From the NCBI GenBank assembly GCA_024516035.1, contig CM044962.1:9443595-9507594 (forward strand): 64,000 nucleotides of DNA. Reading direction: 5' to 3'. Under the pieces are notes generated by a model. The model did not search any database. It saw only the letters and a list, made by a program, of their open reading frames with translations, and had not been told where the DNA came from. A program made the translations under genes and the position numbers. Below, piece by piece: positions 1 through 12,600 of the stretch (within the stretch, counting starts at the first letter, position 1; every line of letters starts with the position of its first letter). Source of the stretch: Bactericera cockerelli. Taxonomy: Eukaryota; Arthropoda; Insecta; Hemiptera; Triozidae.

Positions 1-654
1 AGTGTTGTTACCTGAGAGTAGTGAGTGTTGTTACCTGAGAGTAGTGAGTGTTGTTACCTAAGAGTAGTGAGTGTTGTTACCTAAGAGTAGTGAGTGTTGT
101 TACCTAAGAGTAGTGAGTGTTGTTACCTGAGAGTAGTGGAGTGTTGTTACCTGAGAGTAGTGAGTGTTGTTACCTGAGAGTAGTGGAGTGTTGTTACCTG
201 AGAGTAGTGGAGTGTTGTTACCTGAGAGTAGTGAGTGTTGTTGTTACCTGAGAGTAGTGAGTGTTGTTACCTGAGAGTAGTGAGTGTTGTTACCTGAGAG
301 TAGTGAGTGTTGTTACCTGAGAGTAGTGGAGTGTTGTTACCTGAGAGTAGTGAGTGTTGTTACCTGAGAGTAGTGAGTGTTGTTACCTGAGAGTAGTGAG
401 TGTTGTTACCTAAGAGTAGTGAGTGTTGTTACCTAAGAGTAGTGAGTGTTGTTACCTAAGAGTAGTGAGTTGTGTTACCTAAGAGTAGTGAGTGTTGTTA
501 CCTGAGAGTAGTGGAGTGTTGTTACCTGAGAGTAGTGAGTGTTGTTACCTGAGAGTAGTGGAGTGTTGTTACCTGAGAGTAGTGGAGTGTTGTTACCTGA
601 GAGTAGTGAGTGTTGTTGTTACCTGAGAGTAGTGAGTGTTGTTACCTGAGAGTA
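1..654 (-). repeat. Minisatellite of UPF1 exon P tail plus donor, ~28 copies, open at left edge
   Basis: About 28 head-to-tail units of 23-25 bp. Read on the minus strand each is CACTACTCTCAG|GTAACAACACT, that is, the last bases of exon P followed by its donor GTAACA. Variants include TTAG|GTAAC and one-base length changes. The array begins before base 1. A retroposon (655-871) sits between it and the genuine exon end at 882. Confidence 0.95.
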
Positions 655-839
655 GTAAGGGTTGGGTGGAAGAGATTGCCACAGGCAATAACCCCGCCTT
701 TTAGGTAGGACATTATTGTTATTTTTTTTTTTTACTTATTTATTTTGTCATTTGTTGGTTTGTTTGTTTGTTTGTTTGTTTTTTTTTTCTCTCCTAATTT
801 TACACTGTTACCTGTACCTACTTTGTTCTCCTAATAAAG

Positions 840-871
<32 letters not shown>
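655..871 (+). mobile_element. Short retroposon, hairpin subfamily A, poly(A)-tailed
   Basis: Begins AAGGGTTGGGTGGAAGAG with the 5' hairpin (ATTGCCACAGGCAAT), has (GTTT)n, an AATAAA signal at about 833 and a 29-base A tail. It is inserted in the UPF1 exon P minisatellite; the same repeat sequence flanks both sides. Its body resembles the inverted copy at 9283-9457. Confidence 0.8.
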
Positions 872-872
<1 letters not shown>

Positions 873-881
873 TGTTGTTAC

Positions 882-1016
882 CTGAGAGTAGTGAGTGTTG
901 GAGTAGGGGGGACGATGGTCCAGATAGGCGGACTCTTGCGACAGCATGCCGTCCAGCTGCGACATCATGAGAGAGTCCTGACTCAGCTCGGCCTGCGACA
1001 AGCTGAAGCCTCCGCC
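882..1016 (-). CDS. UPF1: UPF1 exon P (C-terminal SQ cluster)
   Basis: Encodes [37 protein letters not shown] and YSNTHYSQ, equivalent to the C-terminal LSQPELSQDS region of UPF1 where SMG1 phosphorylates. Phase 0 both ways, donor CTCAG|GTAACA. UPF1 proteins end shortly after this point, so the last short exon should lie left of the window, beyond the minisatellite at 1-654. Confidence 0.92.
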
Positions 1017-2460
1017 CTGAAATTACAGCACAACGGCGTTAGTGAATATTTCCAAATAATAAAAAAAAAGACATGAAAAAAAAGAAGACAATAAATACTA
1101 TTTGCTGCAATCCACCACATACTGAAAAGTACATTGGATTGCAGTAACTATTAAATATTAAATGAAGGATATGTATGAATATTAAAATAAAATATAATAA
1201 AGTTATTGAAAAAAAAAAAAAAAAAAAAAAAAATGTGTGGCTGGCAATGTTTGGTAATGAGTACTAAAGTAACAAAGTATTGTTCTGAAAGATACCTCTT
1301 TGAAAAATAAAACTACGAGGAAACAATTAATTAAATGTTAAAAAAATATAATACCAAATTAAAATAAGGAGCTCTAAAAAAAAGTCTGGCTGGGGGACTA
1401 TAAACAGGGAGGAGACCAACAGTCTGGCTGGGGGACTATAAACAGGGAGTAGACCAGCATTGGCTTGGCTCTGGGGGCCCTTGTCAGTTATTAGCCTCCG
1501 TGTAAAGACAGTGGTAGCAGGCGTCAGTGAATGTGTGGCTGGCAATGTTTGCTAATGCCCAAGTAGACTTCTAAAGCAACTAAGTATTATTATTATTATT
1601 ATTGAACATGTTGGATCAAGTTTCATTTACAAATGACATAGAATATATACAATTATACATACATAGAAATTAAAATTAAGAAAACAAAACTTGATCAAGG
1701 GCGGTGCTAATGCCGACGGCATTCTCTTCCGCACCACCCTTTAGTGTATTGAAAGATACCTCTTAGAAAAATAAAATTACGAGGAAACAATGAATTGAGT
1801 GTTAAAAAAAATATAATACCAAAATTAATAAGGAGCCCTAAGAAAAAGTCTGGCTGGGGGACTATAAACAGGGAGTAGACCAGCAGTCTGGCTGGGGGAC
1901 TATAAACAGGGACTAGACCAGCACCCTGAGTAGTTGGCTTGGTTCTGGAGGCCTTTGTCAATTTATTATTAGCCTCCTTGTAAACAGTGGTAGAACGGGA
2001 GTAGACTATGTCTCCTGGCTGTTGTTCCCCTGAATGAGATGGCCCTGGCTTAGCTTGTTAGGACCGGTGGACCCTAGCTTCATTGTTAGGACCCGTGGAC
2101 CCTAGGTTAGGACCAATAACCTCAGAATCACACGCTACTCACCTGAGACATGACCTGGCTGTAGGGCTGCGTGATCTCCTGGCTGTTGTTCCCCTGACTC
2201 AGATGGCCCTGGCTCAGCTTGTTGGGGCCGCTGTGTCGCTGGTTGGGGCCCGTCTTGTTCCGGAACCGGCCGCCTGCGTTGTTGTTGGGCCCGGCCGGGC
2301 CGTGGTGTAGCCCGTTCCGCTGGCCCATCCCTGATGATGACAAATAAACGATGATAATAACTTGGGCGCAGTGACCATTTTTTTTTTCAACAATTACTTA
2401 TACTTTATTGTATTAATAATAAATGCCCGCAGCACGGGTGTATATTTACGAGCCGAGCTC

Positions 2461-2501
<41 letters not shown>

Positions 2502-5500
2502 CATCAACACTTGCTAGCTTTTTAGGGCTAGACAAGCAATTACAGATGCGAATATATTTATTGTGTGTTTATATGTACAATCATATAATATATAGGTATA
2601 CAATACATACTGATAGCTTAAAATTAAGGTGAATATAATAAAACATAACATAGAAGAAATAAACAATGTCTAATATTAATCTGGGTACTATCTAGTTGAT
2701 TCTATTTTGATTGCTGAATGATAATGAATTATACGGGTGGAATGTGCCTATCTATAGTAAACAATCTGCATATAGTAAACAATATTATCATGCTGTCAAT
2801 GTCTTAATCTGGTGAGTCAGATTACAGAGATATAGAGTTACTTATGTTTGATGTTCAAGCGTTGTTTATTTTTTTGTTGATTACTACTCGTATGGATAAA
2901 ACAGGTCTGGTTTGTTTTCGATGTTATTATAGACATTCATTGCAGCTATTATTGGAGATTTCAATAAATTTGGATGAACAGAGAATAGTGTGGTTGGGTC
3001 AGTACGGAGTCTTGGATTAGGGACCTTAATATCAATTTTGGATGTGAGATATATGCTATTAATTTTGTTTGTTAGTAAATTTTTGAGAAATTTAATTTGG
3101 TTGTCCCTAAATCTGGATTCAATAGAGTCAATGACTAGATGTTCAATCAGTAATTTGTAGCTTATGTTGGAGGGGTATTTAGGGTAAAAACCATTGACTT
3201 TTTGAAAAAGGTATCGTACGAAATTAGCTTGTACTTTTTCAAGTTTCATAATTTGGGTTTTTGTTTGTGGAGTCCATAGAGCAGAACAATATTCTAATTT
3301 CGAACGCACTATACTTTTGTATAAGAGTGTAATAGTGTCTATATCACTAATGGGGGTGCAGCATCTTATGACCATCCCTAGTCTCCGGTTGGCCGCACCT
3401 ATTGTTTTATCTATGTGTGCATCCCAGTTCAAATTTGAGCTAAATGTAACACCAAGATCTGTAAATGTTTCTACGTTTTGTAGGGGAGTTTTATTGACTT
3501 CATATGGATTCTGTATGGTGTTCTTTTTAGTGGTTAATGTCATTTTGAAGCATTTGTTGGGGTGAAAGTGTAGACCAACCGATGCAAGCCACTTTTGTGA
3601 GGAGTTTAAATCTTCCTGCAATAAAATACAGTCGTTATAAGATGTTATTTTCTTGTATATTTTTAAGTCGTCTGCGTATAATTGAAACTGAGAGTTTTTT
3701 ATGTGCTTTCTGATGTCATCAAATGTTAGAATAAATAAAAGGCTACTAAGTTTTGAACCTTGTCCTACTCCTGATGGTGGATAGAAGGGTTTGGAAACGT
3801 GGTTTTCGAACAAAACTTGATTTTTTCTCTGACATAGATAGCTCTTCATTAGTTGGACGAGAGGGGTAGAGAACCCTATTGATTGTAGTTTGTGTATTAT
3901 GGCTGCGTGTGAAATAGAGTCGAAACATTTAGATATATCGCTGTAAATTACATCAACTTGAGCTTTTTCAGATATGACACGAGCGACGTAGTCGCAGAAT
4001 TCAGTAAGGTTACTGAGTGTGGATTTTTGTTTTACGAAGCCGTGTTGATTGGGAGATACGTTACTGAAGATGAAATTTGAGATTTTATTGTACAGAGCAC
4101 ATTCATATATTTTTGCCAGTGTATTAAGGGTTGAAATGGGTCGGTGGTTGTTAATTTCCACATTATTACCTTTTTTGGGGATCGGTTTTATAATAGATTC
4201 TTTTAATTTGTCTGGATATACTGCTTCTCGTAATGATTGATTAATTAAGTTAGTAAGGGGGTTTAAAAGGGTATCTAAGCATTTTTTGAACAAAATTGGT
4301 GGTAATCCATCGGTACCAGGTGATTTTTTTACCGGTATTTCTTGAACAGCTTTTTTAATGTCGTCTTTTGTGAAGTATTCAATATGAAGGTGTGTGTTTG
4401 AGTATATTTGTTCCGGTGAGAGTGATGCTGTAGACTCTGGGTCTATTGTGTTATTGTTGTGTGATTTAAGAAAATGTTGTGCAAAGGTGTTGGCTATTAT
4501 TTTAGGATCGACTAAGTCTTTACCTTCATGTTGTACTGATTTCTTGTTAGAGAGAGCTTTCCTGTTTTTGTAGAATTTCCAAAATTGGGAACTATCTTTT
4601 TTTATGTTTTGGGACATTTTTTGTACATAGTTTTGGTAATTTATTTTAATTTGAGATTTACATAACTTACGCAGTTGCTTATATTTGTTCTGTTGATTTG
4701 TGGATTTATTTTTTTGTTTTCTTAGTCTCTCTTTACTTTTAAATTTCATTTTTGTGTCATGCGTCCACCATATAGGATATTTATATTTGGTGTGCGTGTT
4801 TTTGTACTTTGGATCGTGTTGTTCTAAAATTTCGAATATTTTCTGATAAAATTGGTCCAGATTTTGATTGCAATCTTTTGAATCCAGATTTATTACATCA
4901 GACCATTGTATTTTAGCTAACACGGTATTGATCAGGGTAAAATTAGCGTTCGTGAAATTAAATTTATTGTTTTCTCCTATATCTGTATTTTTTGAATTTG
5001 ATATATTATTTCTAGCATTTTGTAATTCTACATTAATTACTAAAGGTGGATGGTGTCTATCGGCTTTTACAAGGCCTTCATCAGCTTTTTCTATATTTAC
5101 ATTTGTTTTTTTCCTCCTAATTGAAAACTGTTTGGATATATTGGTTAGACATAGGTCAAGGGTACGTGAGTTGCTGTTCTTTATTTTATTGAATGACTCT
5201 AAATTTAGTGTGTTCATGAGTTTGTGAATTTCATAAACTTGCGTGTTACCATTAATACTGGTGTTATCATCAAATTCTGGTATATTGAAATCTCCTATTA
5301 TCATTATGTTTTTTCCCAAAAGATTGGTGTCGGAACAAATATTGCTGACAAAAGATTTAACTGTTTCATTACTAACAGGAGGTGGAAAATAACAAATGCA
5401 GAAAAGTAGTTCCTGACCATATATTTGACATTTGACCCACATGATCTCATTTTCGCGTGTGCAAATATTAAGATTTCTGAGGGGAGTTGCTTTATAATCT

Positions 5501-8500
5501 CGTTTACAGCTGAATAATAAACCCCCACCTCGTTTTTTACAGGTTGAGGGATCTCTGTCTTGACGATAGATATCATATCGCTTATTGTCAAAGAGTTCAT
5601 TATTCCCTATGTCTTCAGATAACCAAGTTTCTGTTATTATAATAATGTCATAATCCTCACTGTAAGTGTTGTAAAAGAAGTTGGCGTGTTTTCGCTTTAT
5701 GCTATTGGCATTTTGATAAAATATACGAATTGCTTTTGTTGTTGAGATCATGGGAGTGTCATGTTGTCTAGAGTCTAAACTTATGTCTAAACTTAAATCT
5801 AAATTTTCTGAGAAGTGGTTCTCAAAGTCATTCTGGGGTTCTAGAGCCGTTTCATTAATAACTTTGTCTGGGGAAGCCAAAAATATGACTTACTTCATTG
5901 TTGGGTTGAATACCTGAGGGTTGCGTATAGTAATTATTATTATAACAAACAGAACTATTTACAAACAGAAAACAAATAACATCAATATATCACATAAGAA
6001 AGCTTTAAAAACAATCGTATCACAGTTATAAAAAGAAAAGAAAAATCAAGTAAAGTTAAAATCAGCACTGACATTTGTATTGAAGAGCGCCGTCACCGAG
6101 TTCCTTCCCATCGACCTTTTTTTTTACCGACTTCCTTCCTGGTCATGGTTTCGACGTTACCGACTTGCTTCCCATTGAGTTCCTCCCCGATAACGACTTG
6201 CTTCCCGTTTACCTGGTCTAAAAGAAGGTCTAAACAAGAAGATTTAGAAGAGAAATGGTTCTTTTTCTTTCTTCAAATTCCCATAGTCATTCACAGCCTG
6301 GTGTACCTCGTTCAGGGTTTGAGGAAGCTTTGGTAATGCACGGGTCCTAGCGTCAGACATATTTAATTTTTGCTTTATATAAAGAGCAAATAAACTCATT
6401 ACAATGAGATTACCTTGAGGGCCGGTGCCGCGGGGCCCAGGGGCGGGGGCGTTGTAGAAGCGGGGGGCGGGCCCATCTGATGGGGTGGCAAGTTCATGAG
6501 CATGCCCATGGGCACCGGGAGACTGGCGAGGGGCGGGCCCGTGCGCTCCGGGGCGATGTACCCGATGGGGTCGTGCCGGTTGAACATTTCCAACCCTGGG
6601 GGAGTAGGAAGAGAGATTAATAGTATTAGTATTAAGTATATTTATTGAACGGGAATAACCCTATACATATAAGAATACAAACATCGGAAACATGAAATGG
6701 TAACACTTATGAAAATAGTATAAAAAAAAATACAAGTACAAGTTAAAATATCACAGTAAATATGCAAAAAATAACCTGTCACAATAAAAAATAAATAAAT
6801 AAAACAAAACATGAAATATACCGTCGATATAAGAGAAACCTCGATATTAGAGGTCAAACTTAGCTCTGTATGACTATAAGGGAAAAGAACCTCTTTATAA
6901 GAGAAACCTCGATATTAGAGGTCAAACTTAGCTCTGTATGACTATAAGGGAAAAGAACCTGTTTATAAGAGAAACCTCGATATTAGAGGTCAAACTTAGC
7001 TCTGTATGACTATAGGGGAAAAGAACCTCTTAAGATAAGAGAAACCTAGATATTAGAGGTCAAACTTAGCTCTGTATGACTATAAGGGAAAAGAACCTCT
7101 TTATAAGAGAAACCTCGATATTAGAGGTCAAACTTAGCTCTGTATGACTATAAGGGAAAAGAACCTGTTTATAAGAGAAACCTCGATATTAGAGGTCAAA
7201 CTTAGCTCTGTATGACTATAAGGGAAAAGAACCTCTTTATAAGAGAAACCTCGATATTAGAGGTCAAACTTAGCTCTGTATGACTATAAGGGAAAAGAAC
7301 CTGTTTATAAGAGAAACCTCGATATTAGAGGTCAAACTTAGCTCTGTATGACTATAAGGGAAAAGAATCTCTTAAGATAAGAGAAACCTCGATATTAGAG
7401 GTCAAATTTACCTCTGTATGACTATAAAGGAAAAAAACATCTTTCTAAGAAACACCTGGATATAAGAGAAAAAAAATTCTGGTCCCTTGAGTTCTCTTAT
7501 ATCCAGGTTTGACTGTATTATAGATAATTTCAATGGAAAAGTAGTGTCTTGCAAGAGAACTATAAACAGAGAACACACTGAACAAACCTAACGAGCCCAT
7601 CTTGCTTGCATTTCTTCAACATTTAATATTAATCCTAGGATCACCGATGTCAAGCAACTTCCAGCGAGGTCAAGACTTCGTGATGCTGGCATTCCGGCCC
7701 AACCCAGACTGCGTGAGGTTAATATGGGTAGCAGGTTTGTGAGTTTCTTGTAAATGGAGGGTAACAGCCCCGTCGTGATATAACCATTCAGTCGAAAGCG
7801 GCGTTTAAACCCAAATTAAAAGAAAATGTATATCCGAACACTAAACCAAAATGTTTGAGTCTTGCTTCAAAAGTGTAAAAATTAAAAAAAAAAAAAAAAA
7901 AAACATTTAAATTTTAACCAAAATGGCCCCTACATGACCCCGAGGACCCTAATGGACCAGATTTGGCCCCAAAAACAGTAGGTAAAATTTGGGACCCGTT
8001 CTCTCATAAGGCGAGGAGGACCCTAATGGACCAGTTTTGACCCAAAAAAAAGTACGTAAAATTTGGGACCCGTTCTCTCATAAGGCGAGGAGGACCCTAA
8101 TGGACCAGTTTTGACCCAAAAAAGTACGTAAAATTTGGGACCCGTTCTCTCATAAGGCGAGGAGGACCCTAATGGACCAGTTTTGACCCAAAAAAAAGTA
8201 CGTAAAATTTGGGACCCGTTCTCTCATAAGGCGAGGAGCACCCTAATGGACCAGATTTGGCCCAAAAAACAAAAAATTGGTAAAATTTGGGCCCCGTTCA
8301 CTCACCCGGCCTCGTGGGGTAGTAGTGGGGGCCCGAGCTCATGTTGGAGCCTCCGCTGCGGTCGTAGACACTGCCGGGGATGATGGCCTCGCGCGCGTCG
8401 AACACAGAGGTGCTCATGAAGTGGGACCCGGGGTTGTTCGCGTTGAGGAGCTGCTTCGGCTTGGAGAAGAGGATGAGGGACTCCTTCAGGTTGTTGAGGG

Positions 8501-9593
8501 GACCCTCGACCAGGACCTTCTGTTCCTTGTAGAAGTTGAGCAGGTTGTTCCAGAGGGGTTGCTGAGGAGAATAGAATAGAATAGAAAAGAATGGAATAGA
8601 ATAGAATAGAATAGAAAAGAATGGAATAGAATAGAATAGGTTGAGGAGCTGCTTCGGCTTGGAGAAGAGGATGAGGGACTCCTTCAGATTGTTGAGGGGA
8701 CCCTCGACCAGGACTTTCTGTTCCTTGTAGAAGTTGAGCAGGTTGTTCCAGAGGGGTTGCTGAGGACAATAGAATAGAGTAGAATAGAATAGAAGAAGAG
8801 AATGAGGGACTCCTTCAGATTGTTGAGGGGACCCTCGACCAGGACTTTCTGTTCCTTGTAGAAGTTGAGCAGGTTGTTCCAGAGGGGTTGCTGAGGACAA
8901 TAGAATAGAGTAGAATAGAATAGAAGAAGAGGATGAGGGACTCCTTCAGATTGTTGAGGGGACCCTCGACCAGGACTTTCTGTTCCTTGTAGAAGTTGAG
9001 CAGGTTGTTCCAGAGGGGTTGCTGAGGACAATAGAATAGAGTAGAATAGAATAGAAGAAGAGAATGAGGGACTCCTTCAGATTGTTGAGGGGACCCTCGA
9101 CCAGGACTTTCTGTTCCTTGTAGAAGTTGAGCAGGTTGTTCCAGAGGGGTTGCTGAGGACAATGATAATAATTTCAGACTTATAAACTGTGCTGCCATTG
9201 GTTTGAGTTTTTTCAATTAAATGTGGAAAAAGGAACTAATAACTATAATAATTATCCGGAAAAAACATAGATACGTAATTTACTATTATTATTATAGTAT
9301 GCTTTATTAGGAGGACAGAGTACAATGGTAACAGTGTAAAATTAAGAAAAAAAAACAAACAAAAGACAAAATAAATAAGTAAAAAAGAAAATAACAATAA
9401 TGTCCTACCTAAAGAGCGGGGTTATTGCCTGTGGCAATCTCTTCCACCCAACCCTTCTTTTTTATCTTACTAATTATCCATACTCCCCTCCCCGTCTTCT
9501 TCACAATTTTTAACTTTGAAGACGGGTACCTTCCTATTATTTTTTTATTGTAATAATTTATCTTTGTCAAATAAATGGAAATGTTGTTAAAAG

Positions 9594-9628
<35 letters not shown>

Positions 9629-12600
9629 AGCAACAATTAAAAAGAAGTCACCGTGGCCGCGCTAGGCATTGCACGCACGGTGACTTGTTTTAATAGAAAA
9701 CTAGTGTGGAGAGAAAGAGTCTGAACTAGAGAAACACATTAAAATCATTTTCAGTTGAAAATGAAAAAACAAAAATCGCCCTTAGAAACTTAAAAAAAAA
9801 TCAAATTCAACTCCTATTTTGTAGTTAAATTTTTCTAAGATTTTTTTGTATCTCAAATTTTCAACGTACCTACCTACATGGGAAAACAGATAATTCCGCG
9901 AAAACAGATAAGGGCGGATAATTCGGCGGATGAGTGCATGTCAAGCTAGATTGCCATAGGCAATAACCCCGCCCTTTAGTTAGGACATTATGTTTTTATA
10001 TATTTTCTATTCTTTTTCATTTTTATTGTATATATTTTTTCCATTTTTTTCATTGTTAAAATAATTATTTGTATGTATAGAATGAATAAAGTGTTCTAAA
10101 ATAATAATAATATGGTTTGGTACATAAAAACTGTATGAGCGGTCTAAAAGAATGTGGTCTGTCTAATGCTAACTATTTATTAGAAGAAGCACAAAAATCT
10201 ATATTAATATCGACTACCTCCATCATAAGAAAATGCCTCGGCATACAATGAGTCCTGTAAGTCAATATATCATGAGAAAAATAACATAAAAAGAAGTATA
10301 TGTCTTGTCTCCCCTGCACCTCCACCACCTCTTCCTCCTCACTATCTCACTATGTCGCAACTAATAACTCACCTTGGACAGCACCTTGGGGTTGCAAGTG
10401 TATATCAAGCTGGACTCACCTTGGACAGCACCTTGGGGTTGCAAGTGTATATCAAGCTGGACTCACCTTGGGGTTGCAAGTGTATATCAAGCTGGACTCA
10501 CCTTGGGGTTGCAAGTGTATATCAAGCTGGACTCACCTTGGACAGAACCTTGGGGTTGCAAGTGTATATCAAGCTGGACTCACCTTGGACAGCACCTTGG
10601 GGTTGCAAGTGTATGTCAAGCTGGACTCACCTTGGACAGCACCTTGGGGTTGCAAGTGTATATCAAGCTGGACTCACCTTGGACAGAACCTTGGGGTTGC
10701 AAGTGTATATCAAGCTGGACTCACCTTGGACAGCACCTTGGGGTTGGTTGCAAGTGTATATCGAGCTGGACAGCACCTTGGGGTTGCAAGTGTATGTCAA
10801 GCTGGACTCACCTTGGACAGCACCTTGGGGTTGGTTGCAAGTGTATATCAAGCTGGACAGCACCTTGGGGTTGCAAGTGTATGTCAAGCTGGACTCACCT
10901 TGGGGTTGCAAGTGTATATCAAGCTGGACTCACCTTGGACAGCACCTTGGGGTTGCAAGTGTATATCAAGCTGGACAGCACCTTGGGGTTGCAAGTGTAT
11001 ATCAAGCTGGACTCACCTTGGGGTTGCAAGTGTATATCAAGCTGGACAGCACCTTGGGGTTGCAAGTGTATGTCAAGCTGGACTCACCTTGGACAGCACC
11101 TTGGGGTTGCAAGTGTATATCAAGCTGGACTCACCTTGGACAGCACCTTGGGGTTGCAAGTGTATGTCAAGCTGGACTCACCTTGGACAGCACCTTGGGG
11201 TTGCAAGTGTATATCAAGCTGGACTCACCTTGGACAGCACCTTGGGGTTGCAAGTGTATATCAAGCTGGACAGCACCTTGGGGTTGCAAGTGTATATCAA
11301 GCTGGACTCACCTTGGGGTTGCAAGTGTATATCAAGCTGGACAGCACCTTGGGGTTGCAAGTGTATGTCAAGCTGGACTCACCTTGGACAGCACCTTGGG
11401 GTTGCAAGTGTATATCAAGCTGGACTCACCTTGGACAGCACCTTGGGGTAGCAAGTGTATATCAAGCTGGACTCACCTTGGACAGCACCTTGGGGTTGCC
11501 GATGACGATGATGCCGTACTTGGCTCGGGTCAGGGCCACGTTGAGGCGACGCGGGTCATTGAGGAACCCGATGCCCTGGTGATCGTTGGACCTCACACAG
11601 GACATGATGATCAGGTCCTTCTCCCGGCCCTGGAACGCGTCCACACTCGCCACCTCGATCTCCTGGTAGATCTTGGCCGGCAGCGAGCCCTGGTACTGCA
11701 TGTGCTGCACCTGGGAGGGACAAGAATAGAATAGAATAGAATAGAATAGAATAGAATAGAATAGGACTAGAATAGAATAGAATAAGAATAGAATAGAATA
11801 GAATAGAATAGAATAGAATAGAATAGGACTAGAATAGAATAGAATAAGAATAGAATAGAATAGAATGGAATAGAATAGAATAGAATAGAATAGAATTAGA
11901 ATAGAACAGAATAGAATAGAATAGAATACAATTAGAATAGAATAGAATAGGACTAGAATAGAATAGAATAGAATAAAATAGAATAGGAAAGAATTGGAAT
12001 AGAATAGAATAGGACTAGAATAGAATAGAATAAAATAGAATCTTGTCGGGCAGCGAGCCCTGGTACTGCATGTGCTGCGCCTGCGAGAGAAGGAGAGGGA
12101 CAAGTGTGTCAGTATAAGGGTTGGGTGGAAGAGATTCCCATAGGCAATAATGCCGCCCTTTAGTTTTTTTTAACAAGATATGTGCTTTATTTTTGTACAT
12201 CATTTTATTACAATATTTTGAATAACAATAACATAATAAATATATAAGTATTTAAAATGAATCAAATAAAATAATTATGAGTATGCACTTATACTATCAC
12301 ACTAAGGTACCTGGGGAACCAGGCACCTTGTTTTGCGATAGTTAGGACATATGTTTTTATATATTTTTCTATTCTTTTTAATTTTTATTGTATATATTGT
12401 TTCCATTTTTTTCATTGTTAAAATAATTATTTGTATTGTACATTTGTCCATTTATATCTAATAAAGTGTTGAAAATAATAATAATATAAGTAGTACTTTA
12501 TTTAGACTGTCAGCTCAAAACAGGTATTCCCATTGTGCCAACAGTTTCCTATACCTCAGCTTTATTACAAAATATTGAGCAGAGTTTGCCTCGATATTTA

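Noticed and set aside
716..1076. Short plus-strand frames over UPF1 exon P
   Set aside because: Antisense of the exon and of the retroposon T runs; no independent support.
8298..9216. Several overlapping minus-strand frames of 115-200 codons
   Set aside because: They are read-throughs of the exon M copies and TTCTA pentamers, not a separate gene. Only the in-frame extension is kept as a finding.
10300..11734. Three overlapping plus-strand open frames of 380-460 codons ([13 protein letters not shown] repeats)
   Set aside because: They are the translation of the 47-bp exon L minisatellite in the antisense direction; length comes from the repeat having no stop.
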